Positions 23,701-33,573 of a DNA stretch of 64,000 bases are shown in pieces. Numbering within the stretch: the first letter of the stretch is position 1; every line of letters starts with the position of its first letter. Origin of the DNA: Euphorbia lathyris (taxonomy: Eukaryota > Streptophyta > Magnoliopsida > Malpighiales > Euphorbiaceae); contig NC_088917.1 of NCBI RefSeq assembly GCF_963576675.1, positions 19,000,001 to 19,064,000 of the forward strand, written 5' to 3'. A model generated the notes under the pieces. That model had not been told where the DNA came from. It was given only the letters and a program-made list of their open reading frames with translations, and did no database searches. The translations under genes and the position numbers were made by a program.

Positions 23701-26700
23701 CATGAATACATATATTATTAACTGCCATTTGGATACAAAATTCACACTGTATAATAATATACAAAAGGAATGGACTAGGGCATACAACACTTACACATCA
23801 GGCCCGTGGTACTTGGCCAAATAATCTGATTGGCCTCCTGCGGTTTGGAGATGTTTCATTAGCTCTTCAAACTATGATTAACCCTCTAAGTTCTATGTGG
23901 CAGAGTAAAGTGATGATTTGCACAAGTTGAAGCATGTATCACTTTAATCAAGTTCATGTGGCCAATAGGTCACTTTAAGCAAATTCAAAAGGTCAAGAGA
24001 TTTTAAGCAAATTTAGGAGATTAATGAGATATCTTCAAAGTTAAGGGTTCAATTGGATTATTTGGCCTAGTAGTAGGGGGCACTGATGTGTCAAGCCACA
24101 TTTTTTGCATATTTTGATTATGTGTGATCATATCATAGCTTTTACATGTAACTTGAATCCTGGTGCTAAGAGTACATTGTGTTAAGGTATTTTCTGGAAT
24201 CTTATTTAGTTTGATTTTCCTAATTAGAATGCCGACCCCGAATCATTTCGGGACTAAGGCTTTATTGTTGTTGTTTCCTAATTAGTATAGGAATTGAAAA
24301 CAAGTGAATTCTAGTAGGAAAATGATTATGTTTTTAGGTCAATATAAGTAATGGTTGTTTGCTTATTTATTTGCACTTAGAGTTTTGAAGCTTTTGCATG
24401 CATATGTTGTCAGAAATTAATATAAGATCTACGATTGGACCTTAACTATGAGTTTGAGCTTTTAGTTCAATTGGTTCCATGACATGGTATCAGAGACTCT
24501 TGAACCACGTAAATATCTTGTTTTCCAGTTTCACATGTCAAACTTGTTATAATCAACAATATCCAATCTAATTCCTATCACATTGTTTTGCTGCAGATGA
24601 TGTGCACATATGGTGGTTGTGGGGTTATTGGGTCTCCCCATTGATGTATGTGCAAAATGCTATATCTGTCAATGAATTTCTTGGAGATTCATGGAGACAT
24701 GTAACCTTTGTTCCTTCACCATTTTAATGTCAAATATAATCAAAATGAAAGATTCTTCGACCAGGTTTGATAAATTTATGGGACAATTTTCTGAAAATGA
24801 TTTTTGTGCAGGGTACTCTGTTTTCAACAGAGACACTAGGTGTCAATTTCTTGAAGAAGCGTGGAATTTTTACTGAACCATGTTGGTATTGGATCGGACT
24901 CGGAGCTCTAATTGGATATATTCTTCTTTTCAATTTCCTTTACACCTTGGCCCTAAAATATCTCAATCGTAAGATCCAATTGTTACATTTTCGATTTCAA
25001 AATTCATACCAATATTTAGGGGTAAAATACATCCATGCCCGTCCGAACAACAAAGCTACTAACGTCATGGCCCCTAAACCTTTTTTCGTGACATAAAAGT
25101 TTTTGAACTTTACATTATTGTAACATTAAAGTTCAAAAATCAAAGAAAATCCTTTAAAAACTTAACAAAATGATGATTTAGAATGTATTTATGATTTATG
25201 GTTGTATGGATAAAAAAAGGCGATGATTTTGTCAAACTTGTCTAGACCACCATTTCATTAATTTTTTTAAACGGGTTTGCTTTGATCTGGACTTTAACAT
25301 TATAATAAACTTTTATGTCAAAAAACAATTTATGAGCATAATGTTAGTAGCGCTATAGTTTAGGGGTCATGATGTATTTGATCCCAATATTTTGATGCTT
25401 TAAGGGATAGGGGTCATGAGGGTCGGTCGAATCCCCGACTCTTAGTAGAAAAAAAAAACACCAATGGAGAATCTTGTCTAAATATATAATTTCCGTTAGT
25501 AATTTCACACTATTCAGAATTTGTAATAGATTTGGCATCAGCGGACGGAATCTAAGACGAAATTATCCGTTGTTGATGCCTAATCTCTAAAAAATATATA
25601 TATTTAATTTTTAACATATTTTCGTCCTTCGAATATTTGTTTCTGGCTCCACCATATGGCAGCCTTTGTGAAGCCACAGGCAGTAATATCAAAAGATGCC
25701 TTAGCTGAGAAAAATGCTCAAAGAATTGGAGGATTTATTGAGCTATCAACAGCTAGAAAAAGCTCTTTCGGTGAGTCAAAAACAAGGTTTTCCCATTTTT
25801 GTTGGTTTTTCTGGCTTGTAAGTTTAAAATTCTGAAGCAATGCAGAAAGAGGAAATGAGAAGCAAAGGAGTATCTCGTCTGGTACACGATGTGCAAGAGT
25901 GGGAAACTTAAGTGAGGTTGAGAACAAGAGAGGTGGAATGGTTCTTCCTTTCAAACCTCTGTCTATGGCTTTCAATGAAATTAAATATGCTGTAGACATG
26001 CCACAGGTACCTTTATGGCTTTTCTCCTTTTCTATATAAAAAAAACCTAATACATATACTGCTCCTCCATAAAAGCTTATTAGCTCCCTGAACTTTGAAA
26101 ATGACCAGTTAATTCCTTAAAGTTGCTTAACAGGTCACTTGAACTTGCTTAAAGTGACCTATTGATCTCATAAACTTGTTTAAAGTGACGTGGGCTTCAT
26201 TCAAACTGTCCAAATCTCCACTTGCTCTGCCATGTAAGACTTGGGAGGTTAATCATGTCAAATTAAGTAACTTCAAGAGACTAATCGGTCATTTTAAATA
26301 TTGATGACGTCATTAGACTTTTCTGGACAAGTTTGTTAAGCCTTAAAAGAAATTGATGCAGTAAATTGTAACTTAAGGCTTCTATCTAAATTTGACAAAT
26401 TCTTGATAATTTATAATAGTCTCGGAGCAATACATCCAACCAATCAATTGATGCCGCTTATAAACATTTTATTTTTAATACCAATCATCTCCCATGAATA
26501 GGGATGTTCTACACTGATCCTGAACCGTTAAGGTGATGCCACGTCAGCATCTCTGCTGATGCGGCATCATCTCAACAGTCCCGGACCAGTTTGGTTATTT
26601 TGATTGGCTGGGTGTATTCATCTAGGAGTAGAATAGAAATTCTCATACTTAGCAGACATTCCATGACTGCAAATTTCATCAAGCATAATTTCTATATTAC

Positions 26701-29700
26701 CTTCAGGAGATGAAAACTCAAGGTATTTCCGAAGACCGTCTACAACTTCTGAAGGGTATCAGCGGTGCATTCAGGCCAGGAGTCCTAACTGCTCTTATGG
26801 GTGTCAGTGGTGCTGGCAAGACCACGTTAATGGATGTCTTGGCCGGAAGAAAAACCGGTGGTTATATTGAAGGAAGAATCTCAATATCTGGATACCCAAA
26901 GAAACAAGAAACATTTGCTCGGATATCAGGTTACTGTGAGCAAACTGATATCCACTCTCCACATGTTACAGTCTATGAATCATTGCTGTATTCTGCTTGG
27001 CTTAGACTTCCATCTGAGGTTGATTCTCAAACAAGAAAGGTACATATCAATAATTTGTTCTTTCCTTTTCTTGTAACATAGTACAGAAAGAGCAAAGTCT
27101 GAACAATTTGGAAAACAAGTCAGTTTCTTTCTTTTAGGAGATTAAGATCGGCTTATGCGAATTAATCAAACAATTGAAAATAAAATAAAAATAACCAACA
27201 TAAAAAAATTATGTGGTTCGGCCAATTTGTGTGTATATCCACGGAGGAGAAGCCTTTATTATGGAAGCAACCAACAACAACTTAGAAGAGAATTAATGAA
27301 CCTCACAAACCCAAAAATTTACCTAGAAATTCTATGCCTAAGTGTTTAACTCTTTATTGTTTCTTTGCTCTCAATGATAATCATAAACACCTTTGCATGT
27401 ATTTATACAGACTCCAACTTAAAACACCTGATGAAATCATAATTAGGAAGTGTAAAACTCATTAGTAATCAAGTTCCTACTTTTTAGCTATTAGCAACGT
27501 CGCCAAAATAACTCGCCGAGTAGGGACCTTTGTTTCTTCACTTACGCAAGTTTAAGGCATAACACATCCTAGTCCCTCCAAGCCATAAAAGCATATTGAC
27601 CCCAAACTATGAAAACGACCTATTAATCCCTTGAAGTTGCTTAAACTGACATGATTAACCCCTTAAGTTCTATATGGGAGAGAAAAGTGGAGATTTAGAC
27701 AAGTTGAAGTGCGTATCAGGAGCCAATAGGTCACCTTTAAGCAAGTTCAAGGGGTCAATAGGTTTAAGCAAGTTTAGGAGGCTAATGTGACATCTCCAAG
27801 TTCAGGGGTCAATGTGATCACTTGGCCAAGTACAGGGCCGTGATGTATTAAGCTCAAGTTTAATTTGATTTCATGCAAATTACTTTTTTAACCCAAAGTA
27901 ATTTAACAACTTCCTAACTGACCCAAACTTGTTCCAGAACTCCAAATTAGCTTGTTGAATAATGATTTAACCTCAACACTTTCCGTTAATGCTTTAGATT
28001 ATTGAGAGTAAAGATGATTGATGGATTTGCAGATGTTCATTGAGGAAGTAATGGAGCTTGTGGAACTGACCTCTTTAAGAGGAGGACTTGTTGGATTGCC
28101 TGGTGTGGATGGTCTTTCAACTGAGCAGCGAAAGAGGCTGACAATCGCTGTTGAGCTTGTCGCAAACCCATCTATAATTTTCATGGATGAGCCAACGTCT
28201 GGCCTTGATGCTAGAGCAGCTGCCATAGTTATGAGAACAGTTAGGAACACAGTAGATACTGGGAGAACTGTGGTGTGCACAATACACCAACCAAGTATTG
28301 ATATTTTTGATTCTTTTGATGAGGTGTGAGTGAGACATATTTCATGGCTAGGGAATTGTTGATCTTCATTTGTTACATATTAGGGTTAAAAAGCATTGAA
28401 GGTCATCGAAGTTAATGTCTGTTTCACAAAGGTCATTGAACTTCATATTTTATTTCAAAAAAGTCGTTCCGGCCAATTTCTGTATAGAAACTCATTGAAA
28501 TGTTGACATGGCACAGAAGACAGTTGACTATATGCCAACTAAGCATCATGTCAGCATTTCTTACTTTTATGGTTGACGTGACAATCAAGTGTGTGCCACG
28601 TGGCACATTCTAAGCCACACATTAATTTACAGAATCATATCCTTATCCAACATGGCACTTAGTTGGCATGTACTCAACTGTCTTGGGTGTCATATTAACA
28701 TTCTACCATTCTGGTGAATTTTTATGCATAAATCGGCTCAAAATGACTTTTATTGAAATAAATTGTGAACTTCAGTGACCTTTGTAAAATAGACATCAAA
28801 CTTCAGTTACCACCAGCATAATGTACCCATATATTAGGCAGTATTGAACAATGTTGAATGACATTACAGTTAATTTTACTGCAAAGAGGAGGTGAAGAAA
28901 TTTACGTTGGTCCAATAGGCCACCATTCATACAATCTAATCAAGTATTTTGAGGTTAGTTTCATACATAAATGTGAAATGATGTTATATGAATCTTTCAA
29001 CTTACTATATGATGGTGATATCAATTTCTTAAAAATTTGAAGGCTATTGAAGGTGTTCCTAAGATTAAGAAGGATTGCAATTCGGCGGCTTGGATGCTGG
29101 AGATCACTTCAGCAGCACAGGAAGCAGCTCTTTGGATTAACTTCGCTGATATCTACAGGAGTTCAGAACTATACAGGTTAGTCACTTGAATCAGATTGGA
29201 TATTAATTAAAGAAGCTTAATATGCGGAAAAGAAATTGCAAGTTAACTTATAACACAATATTTACGTGGTTCGGCTAATTTTTCCTACGTCCACGGGAGA
29301 GGAGAAATACTATTTCTAAGAAACAAAATTACAAGATTGAGTGACAAGATTACAAGATTGAGAAACACTCGCCAAAACCCTTTGAGTGTTCAAGAACTCT
29401 TTTTAACGTCTTTAAAACACAATATTTACGTGGTTTGACTACTTTTGCCTACGTCCATGAAAGAGGAGAAATACTATTTCTAAGAAACAAGATTACAAGA
29501 TTGAGAAACACTCGCCAAAACCCTTTGAATGCTCAAGAACTCTTTTTAACGTCTTTAAAACACAATATTTACATGGTTTGGCTACTTTTGCCTACGTCCA
29601 TGAGAGAGGAGAAATAATATTTCTAAGAAACAAGATTACAAGATTGAGAAACACTCGCCAAAACCCTTTGAATGTTCAAGAACTCTTTTTAACGTCTTTG

Positions 29701-32700
29701 GTTATGTCTCTAAGTCCCACCAATATTCATACAAGTTTTTTCACACTTCAAACACTATTTGTATGCCTTTATATAGGCCCTATAAAGTCCCCATGTACTT
29801 AAAAGTGCTAATCAGATCATAATTAGAAAGCCTAAATTAAATAGGAATCAATTTCCTATTTTTCTGAAATTAACAATGGAATTGCGACAGAATTTCCGTC
29901 CAGATAAAGAACTCGCTGAGTTAATCAACAAAACTCAGCGAGTTATATTCATGTTTCTTTGATTTATACCAATTTTGGTTTACTTATTGACAAACTTCCT
30001 TTTTAGTAAAAAACAATTCAATAACTTCCTAATGGATTGGGAATGACTTTCGAGTATCCCGAAACTTATCTGTGTGCATTCTCAAACCTTCTTTGATATC
30101 TTTTAGTTTCCAATCTTCAAATATTTTTGTGTTTAAAACTCAATAGTTTGACCCCGAAATAAATTCTTGACTTTAATTACTTCTATTTTAATTAGAATTT
30201 TGAGTAATTAAATTTTATGATATGATATATTGGTGAATAATTCAGGGTAAACAAAGCGTTGGTTGAAGAATTAAGCAGACCTCAACCAGGTTCCGAGGAT
30301 TTATCCTTCCCTACTAAATACTCACAACCATTCTTAACCCAATGCATGGCTTGCCTATGGAAGCAACACTGGTCCTACTGGCGAAACCCACCATACAATG
30401 CAGCCAGACTCTTATTTACAACAGTTATAGCTTTCATGTTTGGAACTATTTTCTGGGACCTAGGCTGTAAAAGGTACAAACCAATCCTGCCCACATAAAA
30501 AGGCTAATCTTGTTCCCACATTACTCGGGTTAATTACATCCATGATTCTTCAAGTATCGGAAAGGGATTTGAAAATGATTTGTAGCAACAACCTTTAATT
30601 TCTGATACTTGGAGGACTATGAGTGTAATTAACCTCACATTACTTTCTAATTTTTATGAAATGTTCATGAACTGCAGAAGAAGGGAACAAGATATTTTTA
30701 ATGCTATAGGTTCCATGTACGTCGCTCTGTTGTTTATTGGAGTACAGAATGCTATATCTGTGCAGCCAGTTGTAGCAACTGGGAGAACAGTTTTTTACAG
30801 AGAAAGAGCTGCTGGCATGTATTCTGCTTTGCCCTATGCCTTCGGACAAGTAAATATTTATGGTTTCTTGACTCATTCTTGTTCTATACCGTAAGAAATC
30901 TGATAGAGAACGCCCCTATTGCTACCAATGGGGGATTTTGGGTATAAAAATCTGATAAAATCATTAAGGAAAAATAGCATCTTTTAAGGCCTTTTTTTTA
31001 GATTGAGCCTTTGATCTTTCAATTTGATATGAGCCCTCGATCAATTATAATCACACATTACTTGTATATGGCTCCTTTGAGGCAATCATCCTCCTTTGAG
31101 CTACCTCTTGGGACGAGTTAGACCTTTCTTTACAACTAATTCAGTTGGAAGAGTATTACTCGTTTCATTTGCGACTGAAAATATATCTTAACAGTTTGAA
31201 ATAAGGTTTTATAGTTTCCTTATAATCACATCGGATATATTAAAAAAACTGTTTTCGTTGTGGACCTACAATGTGTCCTTGATTGAAGGAGAACATGTGT
31301 ATTGCTCTTAAGTAAAATATATCAATGTAGTATCTTAATCTACATGGTATCCCATGGATTTCTCTCTATTTCCATAGTCTATAACACGAACTATTAAAAA
31401 TGCAAATTTCGAATGTAGATGAAATGAATAACACTCCGTTGACATGAATTTATATCCAAAGCTTACTATCCTGGAAACAGAGGACTTAATGTATACAATT
31501 ATAATTGATCAAATGCTCAATGGTATCCCATGGATTTCTCTCTATTTCTATGGTCTATGACACGAACTATTAAAAATGCAAATTTCGAATGTAGATGAAA
31601 TGAATAACACTCGGTTAACATGAATTTATATCCAAAACTTACTATCCTGGAAACCGAGGGCTTAATTTATACAATTATAATAGATCAAACGCTCAATGTG
31701 TCAGGTTGAAAGATCCGTTGCTTAATCAACAAAACACGAAAGAATCAGGAGTCTCAAATGCTTTTATTTTTCTATCAATTGACTAATCTAATCTAATCTG
31801 AATTAATTATTTATTGTGTTTTTTCAGGTAATGATTGAAGTTCCTTATGTGTTAGTTCAGACAGTTATCTATGGTGTTATAGTTTATGGAATGATTGGAT
31901 ATGAATGGAAAGCAAGCAAGTTCTTTTGGTATATCTTCTTCATGTTCTTCAGCTTCTTGTACTTCAGTTTCTATGGAATGATGATTACAGCCATTACACC
32001 CAATCACAACATTGCTGCTGTTGTTGCATCCGCCTTCTACGCCATCTGGAACCTCTTTTCCGGATTTATTATTTCTCCACTGGTAACTTTCCTTATCTTT
32101 TTTTCGCCGGATAAAATACATCCCTGGCCTCTGACATATGGTATTTTTAATATTACGATCTCTAAACTTCATTTTATGATGTAAAAGTCCTTGTAAATTT
32201 ATATTATACTAACATCAAAGTCCATATCAATGAAAATCCGTTTAAAAAATTAACAAACTCATGACATGGACAAGTTTGATTATATCATGGACTCTCTTTT
32301 TACCCATTTCACCATAAATTATAGTCAAATACCTATTTTCAGGTTTTAATAGCTTTTCTTTGATTTGTATTTTAATATTAGTATAATGTAACACAAAATG
32401 AAGCTTATAGACCATAATGTTAGTAGCGGTATAGTTTTGGAGCTATGGATGTATTTTACCTTTTTTCCCATTTATTGATAGATAAATGGAGTGAATTACA
32501 TTTATAGCCCTTCAATTATAACACTACTAACTTATGGCCCCTAAACTTCATATTGTGACATAGAAGTCTTTGAACTTTATATCACTATACACTAAAGACG
32601 GTCACATATTAACATGAATTGAGCATTTAATTATTAGTTTGAGTTCATTTCAGTTGGTTCCATGACATGGTATAGGAGCCTCTTTGACCAGATGATCAAG

Positions 32701-33573
32701 GGTTCAATTCCTCTCAAACCCCATTTATTGATTTAATTAGGACATGGTAATAGGAGCCTCTTTAAGCCCACTGGACATTCGCTTGCAGTGGTGTGTCAAA
32801 TATTTTGGGCTTTTAACTATCCGTTTAAGTTTTTAGTTCAATTGGTTTCATAATAAAGTCCAAATCAATAAAAAATGGTTAGGGTAAAATAGGTATTTTT
32901 TACCAACCTTTATGGTGATACGGGTAAAATAAGAGTCAATGGCGTATAAACTTGTCCAGATCATCATTTCGTTAGGGATTTTTGTTTGACAAAAATTTAC
33001 TTTAAAACAAAAATTCTGTCGATAGAGCCATTATTTACAGAATTTCTGACAAAATCAGCAGCTGAATTAGGGACGGATCTTCTGTACTAGCTCTTAATCC
33101 TATCAGATATTAATAAGGAGTGGACCTTTAACTATCCGTTAAACCTTTTAGTTCAAATGGTTCCATGACAAATCCCAAAAAAACTTATGTTTCTTTACAA
33201 AAACTTTATCCACCGACCATCTAAACACAAATATTTTATCCACTGACCCTCGAACTTTTTGTCCTGCTTCCGCCACTGATTGATGAGTTGAAAGCATTAT
33301 TATGTTTGATTGCAGAGAATTCCCATATGGTGGAAGTGGTACTATTGGTGTTGCCCTGTTGCTTGGACATTGTATGGATTGGTTGGTTCCCAGTTTGGAG
33401 ATATTAATGATAGTTTAGATACTGGAGAAACAGTGCAACATTTCTTGAACACTTATTTCGGGTTCAGAAACGACTTTGTTACCATCTGTGCCATTGTTGT
33501 CGCTGGATTCTGTCTACTCTTCACCTTCATCTTTGCCTTCTCTATCAAAACATTCAACTTCCAGCAAAGATAG
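11744..33573 (+). CDS. PDR-type ABCG transporter, gene 2 of a tandem pair (24 exons, inflated introns)
   Basis: Paralogue of gene 1 with identical exon number and phases. Exons: 11744-11979, 12535-12655, 14740-14828, 15280-15364, 15454-15613, 16060-16136, 16252-16305, 16389-16479, 17456-17757, 18777-19058, 20771-21087, 21637-21797, 24597-24700, 24812-24968, 25663-25770, 25846-26006, 26707-27039, 28033-28323, 28870-28953, 29043-29176, 30246-30473, 30678-30849, 31828-32082, 33316-33573. Total 4,260 nt, about 1,419 aa, no stop in frame. Both Walker A and B motifs are intact. Two deviations: the NBD1 signature reads ISGGEKKR (E where Q is usual) and the PDR motif NPATWMLE reads NSAAWMLE. The ATG at 11744 matches the gene 1 start; the frame is open upstream to 11705 but only through a GTG. 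Introns 2, 8, 10, 12, 17, 20, 22 and 23 are enlarged by transposons. Expected role is plasma-membrane export; substrate unknown. Confidence 0.92.
12019..12455. mobile_element. Mutator-like MITE in intron 1 of PDR gene 2
   Basis: A 437 bp fold-back element with ends GGCCTAAACC and GATTTAGGCC and subterminal CCCCTGAACTTGTCA blocks in inverted orientation. It is flanked by a perfect 9 bp duplication TTTAAATAA (12010-12018, 12456-12464). No ORF. Confidence 0.82.
13034..14314 (-). mobile_element. Non-autonomous LTR retrotransposon (TRIM/LARD-like) in intron 2 of gene 2
   Basis: Two near-identical direct repeats of about 240 bp (13046-13284 and 14072-14314) have TG...CA ends. In the minus orientation the internal region begins with the initiator-tRNA-Met-type primer site TGGTATCAGAGCC (14071-14059) and ends in a polypurine tract TTGAGGAGGAG (13295-13285). 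The internal region is only about 790 bp with no gag or pol; a minus-strand ORF of 146 codons (13905-13465) has no recognisable domain. A 5 bp duplication AGTGT occurs at 13029-13033 and 14315-14319, but the left outer end then carries 12 bp absent from the other LTR. An LTR-end fragment recurs near 31319-31366. Confidence 0.85.
14868..15116. repeat. Dispersed intronic repeat with CAGTGGCGG-type ends
   Basis: Starts near CAGTGGCGG and ends near CTGGCTCTGCCATTG, which are roughly inverted. It contains the block CCCCGACTCTGGA and a central inverted CGACGGA/TCCGTCG pair. Related copies sit at about 18124-18675, 25398-25660 and 32960-33285, each in an intron of the same gene. A hAT-like MITE is possible; no clean TSD was found. 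Confidence 0.55.
16754..17275. mobile_element. GC-rich hAT-like MITE, copy 1 (intron 8 of gene 2)
   Basis: A 522 bp GC-rich element built from palindromic GGGGATCCCCG-type subrepeats. Its right end reads inward TAGGAATGTAAACAGGG and its left end TATGTAAATGGG. It is flanked by a perfect 8 bp duplication GTACCAAC (16746-16753 and 17276-17283), as expected for hAT transposition. The ORFs inside are low-complexity and not genes. Confidence 0.85.
18124..18675. repeat. Second copy of the CAGTGGCGG-type repeat, with a nested fold-back
   Basis: The outer parts match the repeat at 14868-15116 (CCCGACTCTAGAG near the start, TGGCTCCGCCGCTG at the end). The centre, about 18316-18605, is a fold-back element of the ATACATC-ended MITE class, so this is a nested insertion in intron 9. 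Confidence 0.5.
19380..19925. mobile_element. GC-rich hAT-like MITE, copy 2 (intron 10 of gene 2)
   Basis: A 546 bp element with inverted ends TAGGGATGCAA and TTGCATCCCTA and GC-rich palindromic filling of the same kind as copy 1. It is flanked by the perfect 8 bp duplication CTTAAAAC (19372-19379 and 19926-19933). Non-coding. Confidence 0.88.
19972..20267 (+). mobile_element. 296 bp TRIM/SMART-like LTR element in intron 10 of gene 2
   Basis: Two direct repeats of about 110 bp (19972-20080 and 20158-20267) end in GTTTACA. Right after the first lies a primer-site-like TGGTATCAAAG, and before the second a purine tract GTGAGGGGG. The internal region is about 77 bp. A perfect 5 bp duplication GTACC flanks the element (19967-19971, 20268-20272). 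The left LTR has lost its first T. A degenerate solo copy of the LTR is visible near 31055-31133. Confidence 0.85.
21148..21558. mobile_element. Fold-back MITE in intron 11 of gene 2
   Basis: Long inverted repeats start TGTTTGGnCAATGTT on each strand and stay similar for more than 150 bp per arm, including CTCAATAAAATAACACAT. No ORF. The target duplication is short or unclear because the flanks are themselves palindromic. Confidence 0.7.
21840..23789 (-). repeat. Probable LTR-derived sequence filling intron 12 of gene 2
   Basis: About 1.9 kb of AT-rich DNA whose right edge, read on the minus strand, begins TGTTGTATGCCCTAGTCC, a style of start seen in plant Copia LTRs. No coding domain. It contains two small perfect hairpins (22223-22247 and 22255-22286) and an AT/ATT-rich stretch (22288-22440). 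The left boundary and a TSD were not found, so extent and class are tentative. Confidence 0.4.
22288..22440. repeat. AT/AAT-rich simple repeat
   Basis: Degenerate TAA, ATA and TTA runs within the intron 12 insertion. Confidence 0.8.
23790..24105. mobile_element. Fold-back MITE in intron 12 of gene 2
   Basis: Ends ACACATCAGGCCC and GGGGGCACTGATGTGT are inverted and followed by matching TTGGCCAAATAATC / GATTATTTGGCC blocks. Same family as 11085-11395 and 27556-27854. No clear TSD for this copy. Confidence 0.65.
25019..25384. mobile_element. MITE in intron 14 of gene 2, with the empty site visible in gene 1
   Basis: A 366 bp fold-back with inverted ends GGGGTAAAATACATC and GATGTATTTGATCC. Flanks are CAATATTTA (25010-25018) and CAATATTTT (25385-25393). 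The same intron of gene 1 reads CCAATATTTTAATGC with no insertion (near 6634-6648), supporting a 9 bp duplication with one later substitution. Relatives lie at about 32110-32463 and 32484-32900. Confidence 0.8.
25398..25660. repeat. Third copy of the CAGTGGCGG-type repeat, abutting a splice acceptor
   Basis: Contains CCCCGACTCTTAG and ends TGGCTCCACCATATGGC, directly before the AG (25661-25662) that begins exon 15. In gene 1 the acceptor region reads GGTTGCAG, so the repeat's last bases may supply part of the acceptor context in gene 2. Confidence 0.55.
26056..26345. repeat. Degenerate fold-back repeat in intron 16
   Basis: Begins around CCTAATACATATACTGC and has alternating CTTGAACTTGCTTAAAGTGACC-like and inverted motifs shared with the MITEs at 11085 and 27556. 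Boundaries and TSD are unclear. Confidence 0.45.
27125..27980. repeat. Second copy of the GGTTCGGC-marked repeat in intron 17, with a nested MITE
   Basis: Carries the marker TTATGTGGTTCGGCC and shared downstream blocks such as CATAATTAGGAAGTGTAA. It is interrupted by the MITE at 27556-27854. Non-coding. Confidence 0.55.
27556..27854. mobile_element. Mutator-like MITE nested in the intron 17 repeat
   Basis: 299 bp, ends GGCATAACACATC and GATGTATTAAGCT (imperfect inverted repeats), flanked by a perfect 9 bp duplication CAAGTTTAA (27547-27555 and 27855-27863). Non-coding. Confidence 0.8.
29195..30220. repeat. Third copy of the GGTTCGGC-marked repeat in intron 20
   Basis: The most complete copy of the repeat also seen in introns 10 and 17. 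Its left part is expanded into a tandem array (29251-29697). It ends with TTAATTAGAATTTTGAG like the intron 10 copy. Class unknown. Confidence 0.55.
29251..29697 (+). repeat. Tandem repeat, three units of about 145-164 bp
   Basis: Units start at about 29251, 29414 and 29559 with AACACAATATTTACNTGG, each containing CCTACGTCCA and ACTCGCCAAAACCCTTTGA. The first unit carries an extra duplicated GTGACAAGATTACAAGATTGA-like segment. Confidence 0.85.
31345..31700 (+). repeat. Tandem duplication of about 177 bp in intron 22
   Basis: The block starting GGTATCCCATGGATTTCTC at 31345 recurs at 31522 with few differences, through ACCGAGGGCTTAAT-type ends. The first unit joins a fragment resembling the LTR end of the element at 13034-14314. 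Confidence 0.8.
32110..32463. mobile_element. MITE in intron 23 of gene 2
   Basis: Fold-back with ends GGATAAAATACATCC and GGATGTATTTTACC, same family as 25019-25384. Flanking T-rich runs make the exact duplication ambiguous. Confidence 0.65.
32598..32853 (+). mobile_element. 256 bp TRIM-like element with 62-70 bp LTRs
   Basis: LTR-like repeats at 32598-32667 and 32792-32853 share the upstream-array consensus (TATTAAnATGAA, CAnTTGGTTnCAT). After the first lies TGGTATAGGAGCC, a degenerate primer site, then GGGTTCAATTCC (B-box-like). It sits inside another MITE of the 25019 family. The flanking TAAAG (32593-32597 and 32854-32858) fits a 5 bp TSD, and the related MITE copy supplies an uninterrupted reference. 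LTR termini are mutated from TG...CA. Confidence 0.7.
33108..33172 (+). repeat. Solo fragment of the miniature TRIM LTR
   Basis: ATTAATAAGGAGTGGACC through GGTTCCATGACA matches the 72 bp LTR block of the array at 10391-11017. It lies inside a copy of the CAGTGGCGG-type repeat. Confidence 0.6.

Noticed and set aside
29435..29802. Two similar 60-74 codon ORFs in intron 20
   Set aside because: They are produced by the tandem repeat of about 145 bp and differ only as the units do.
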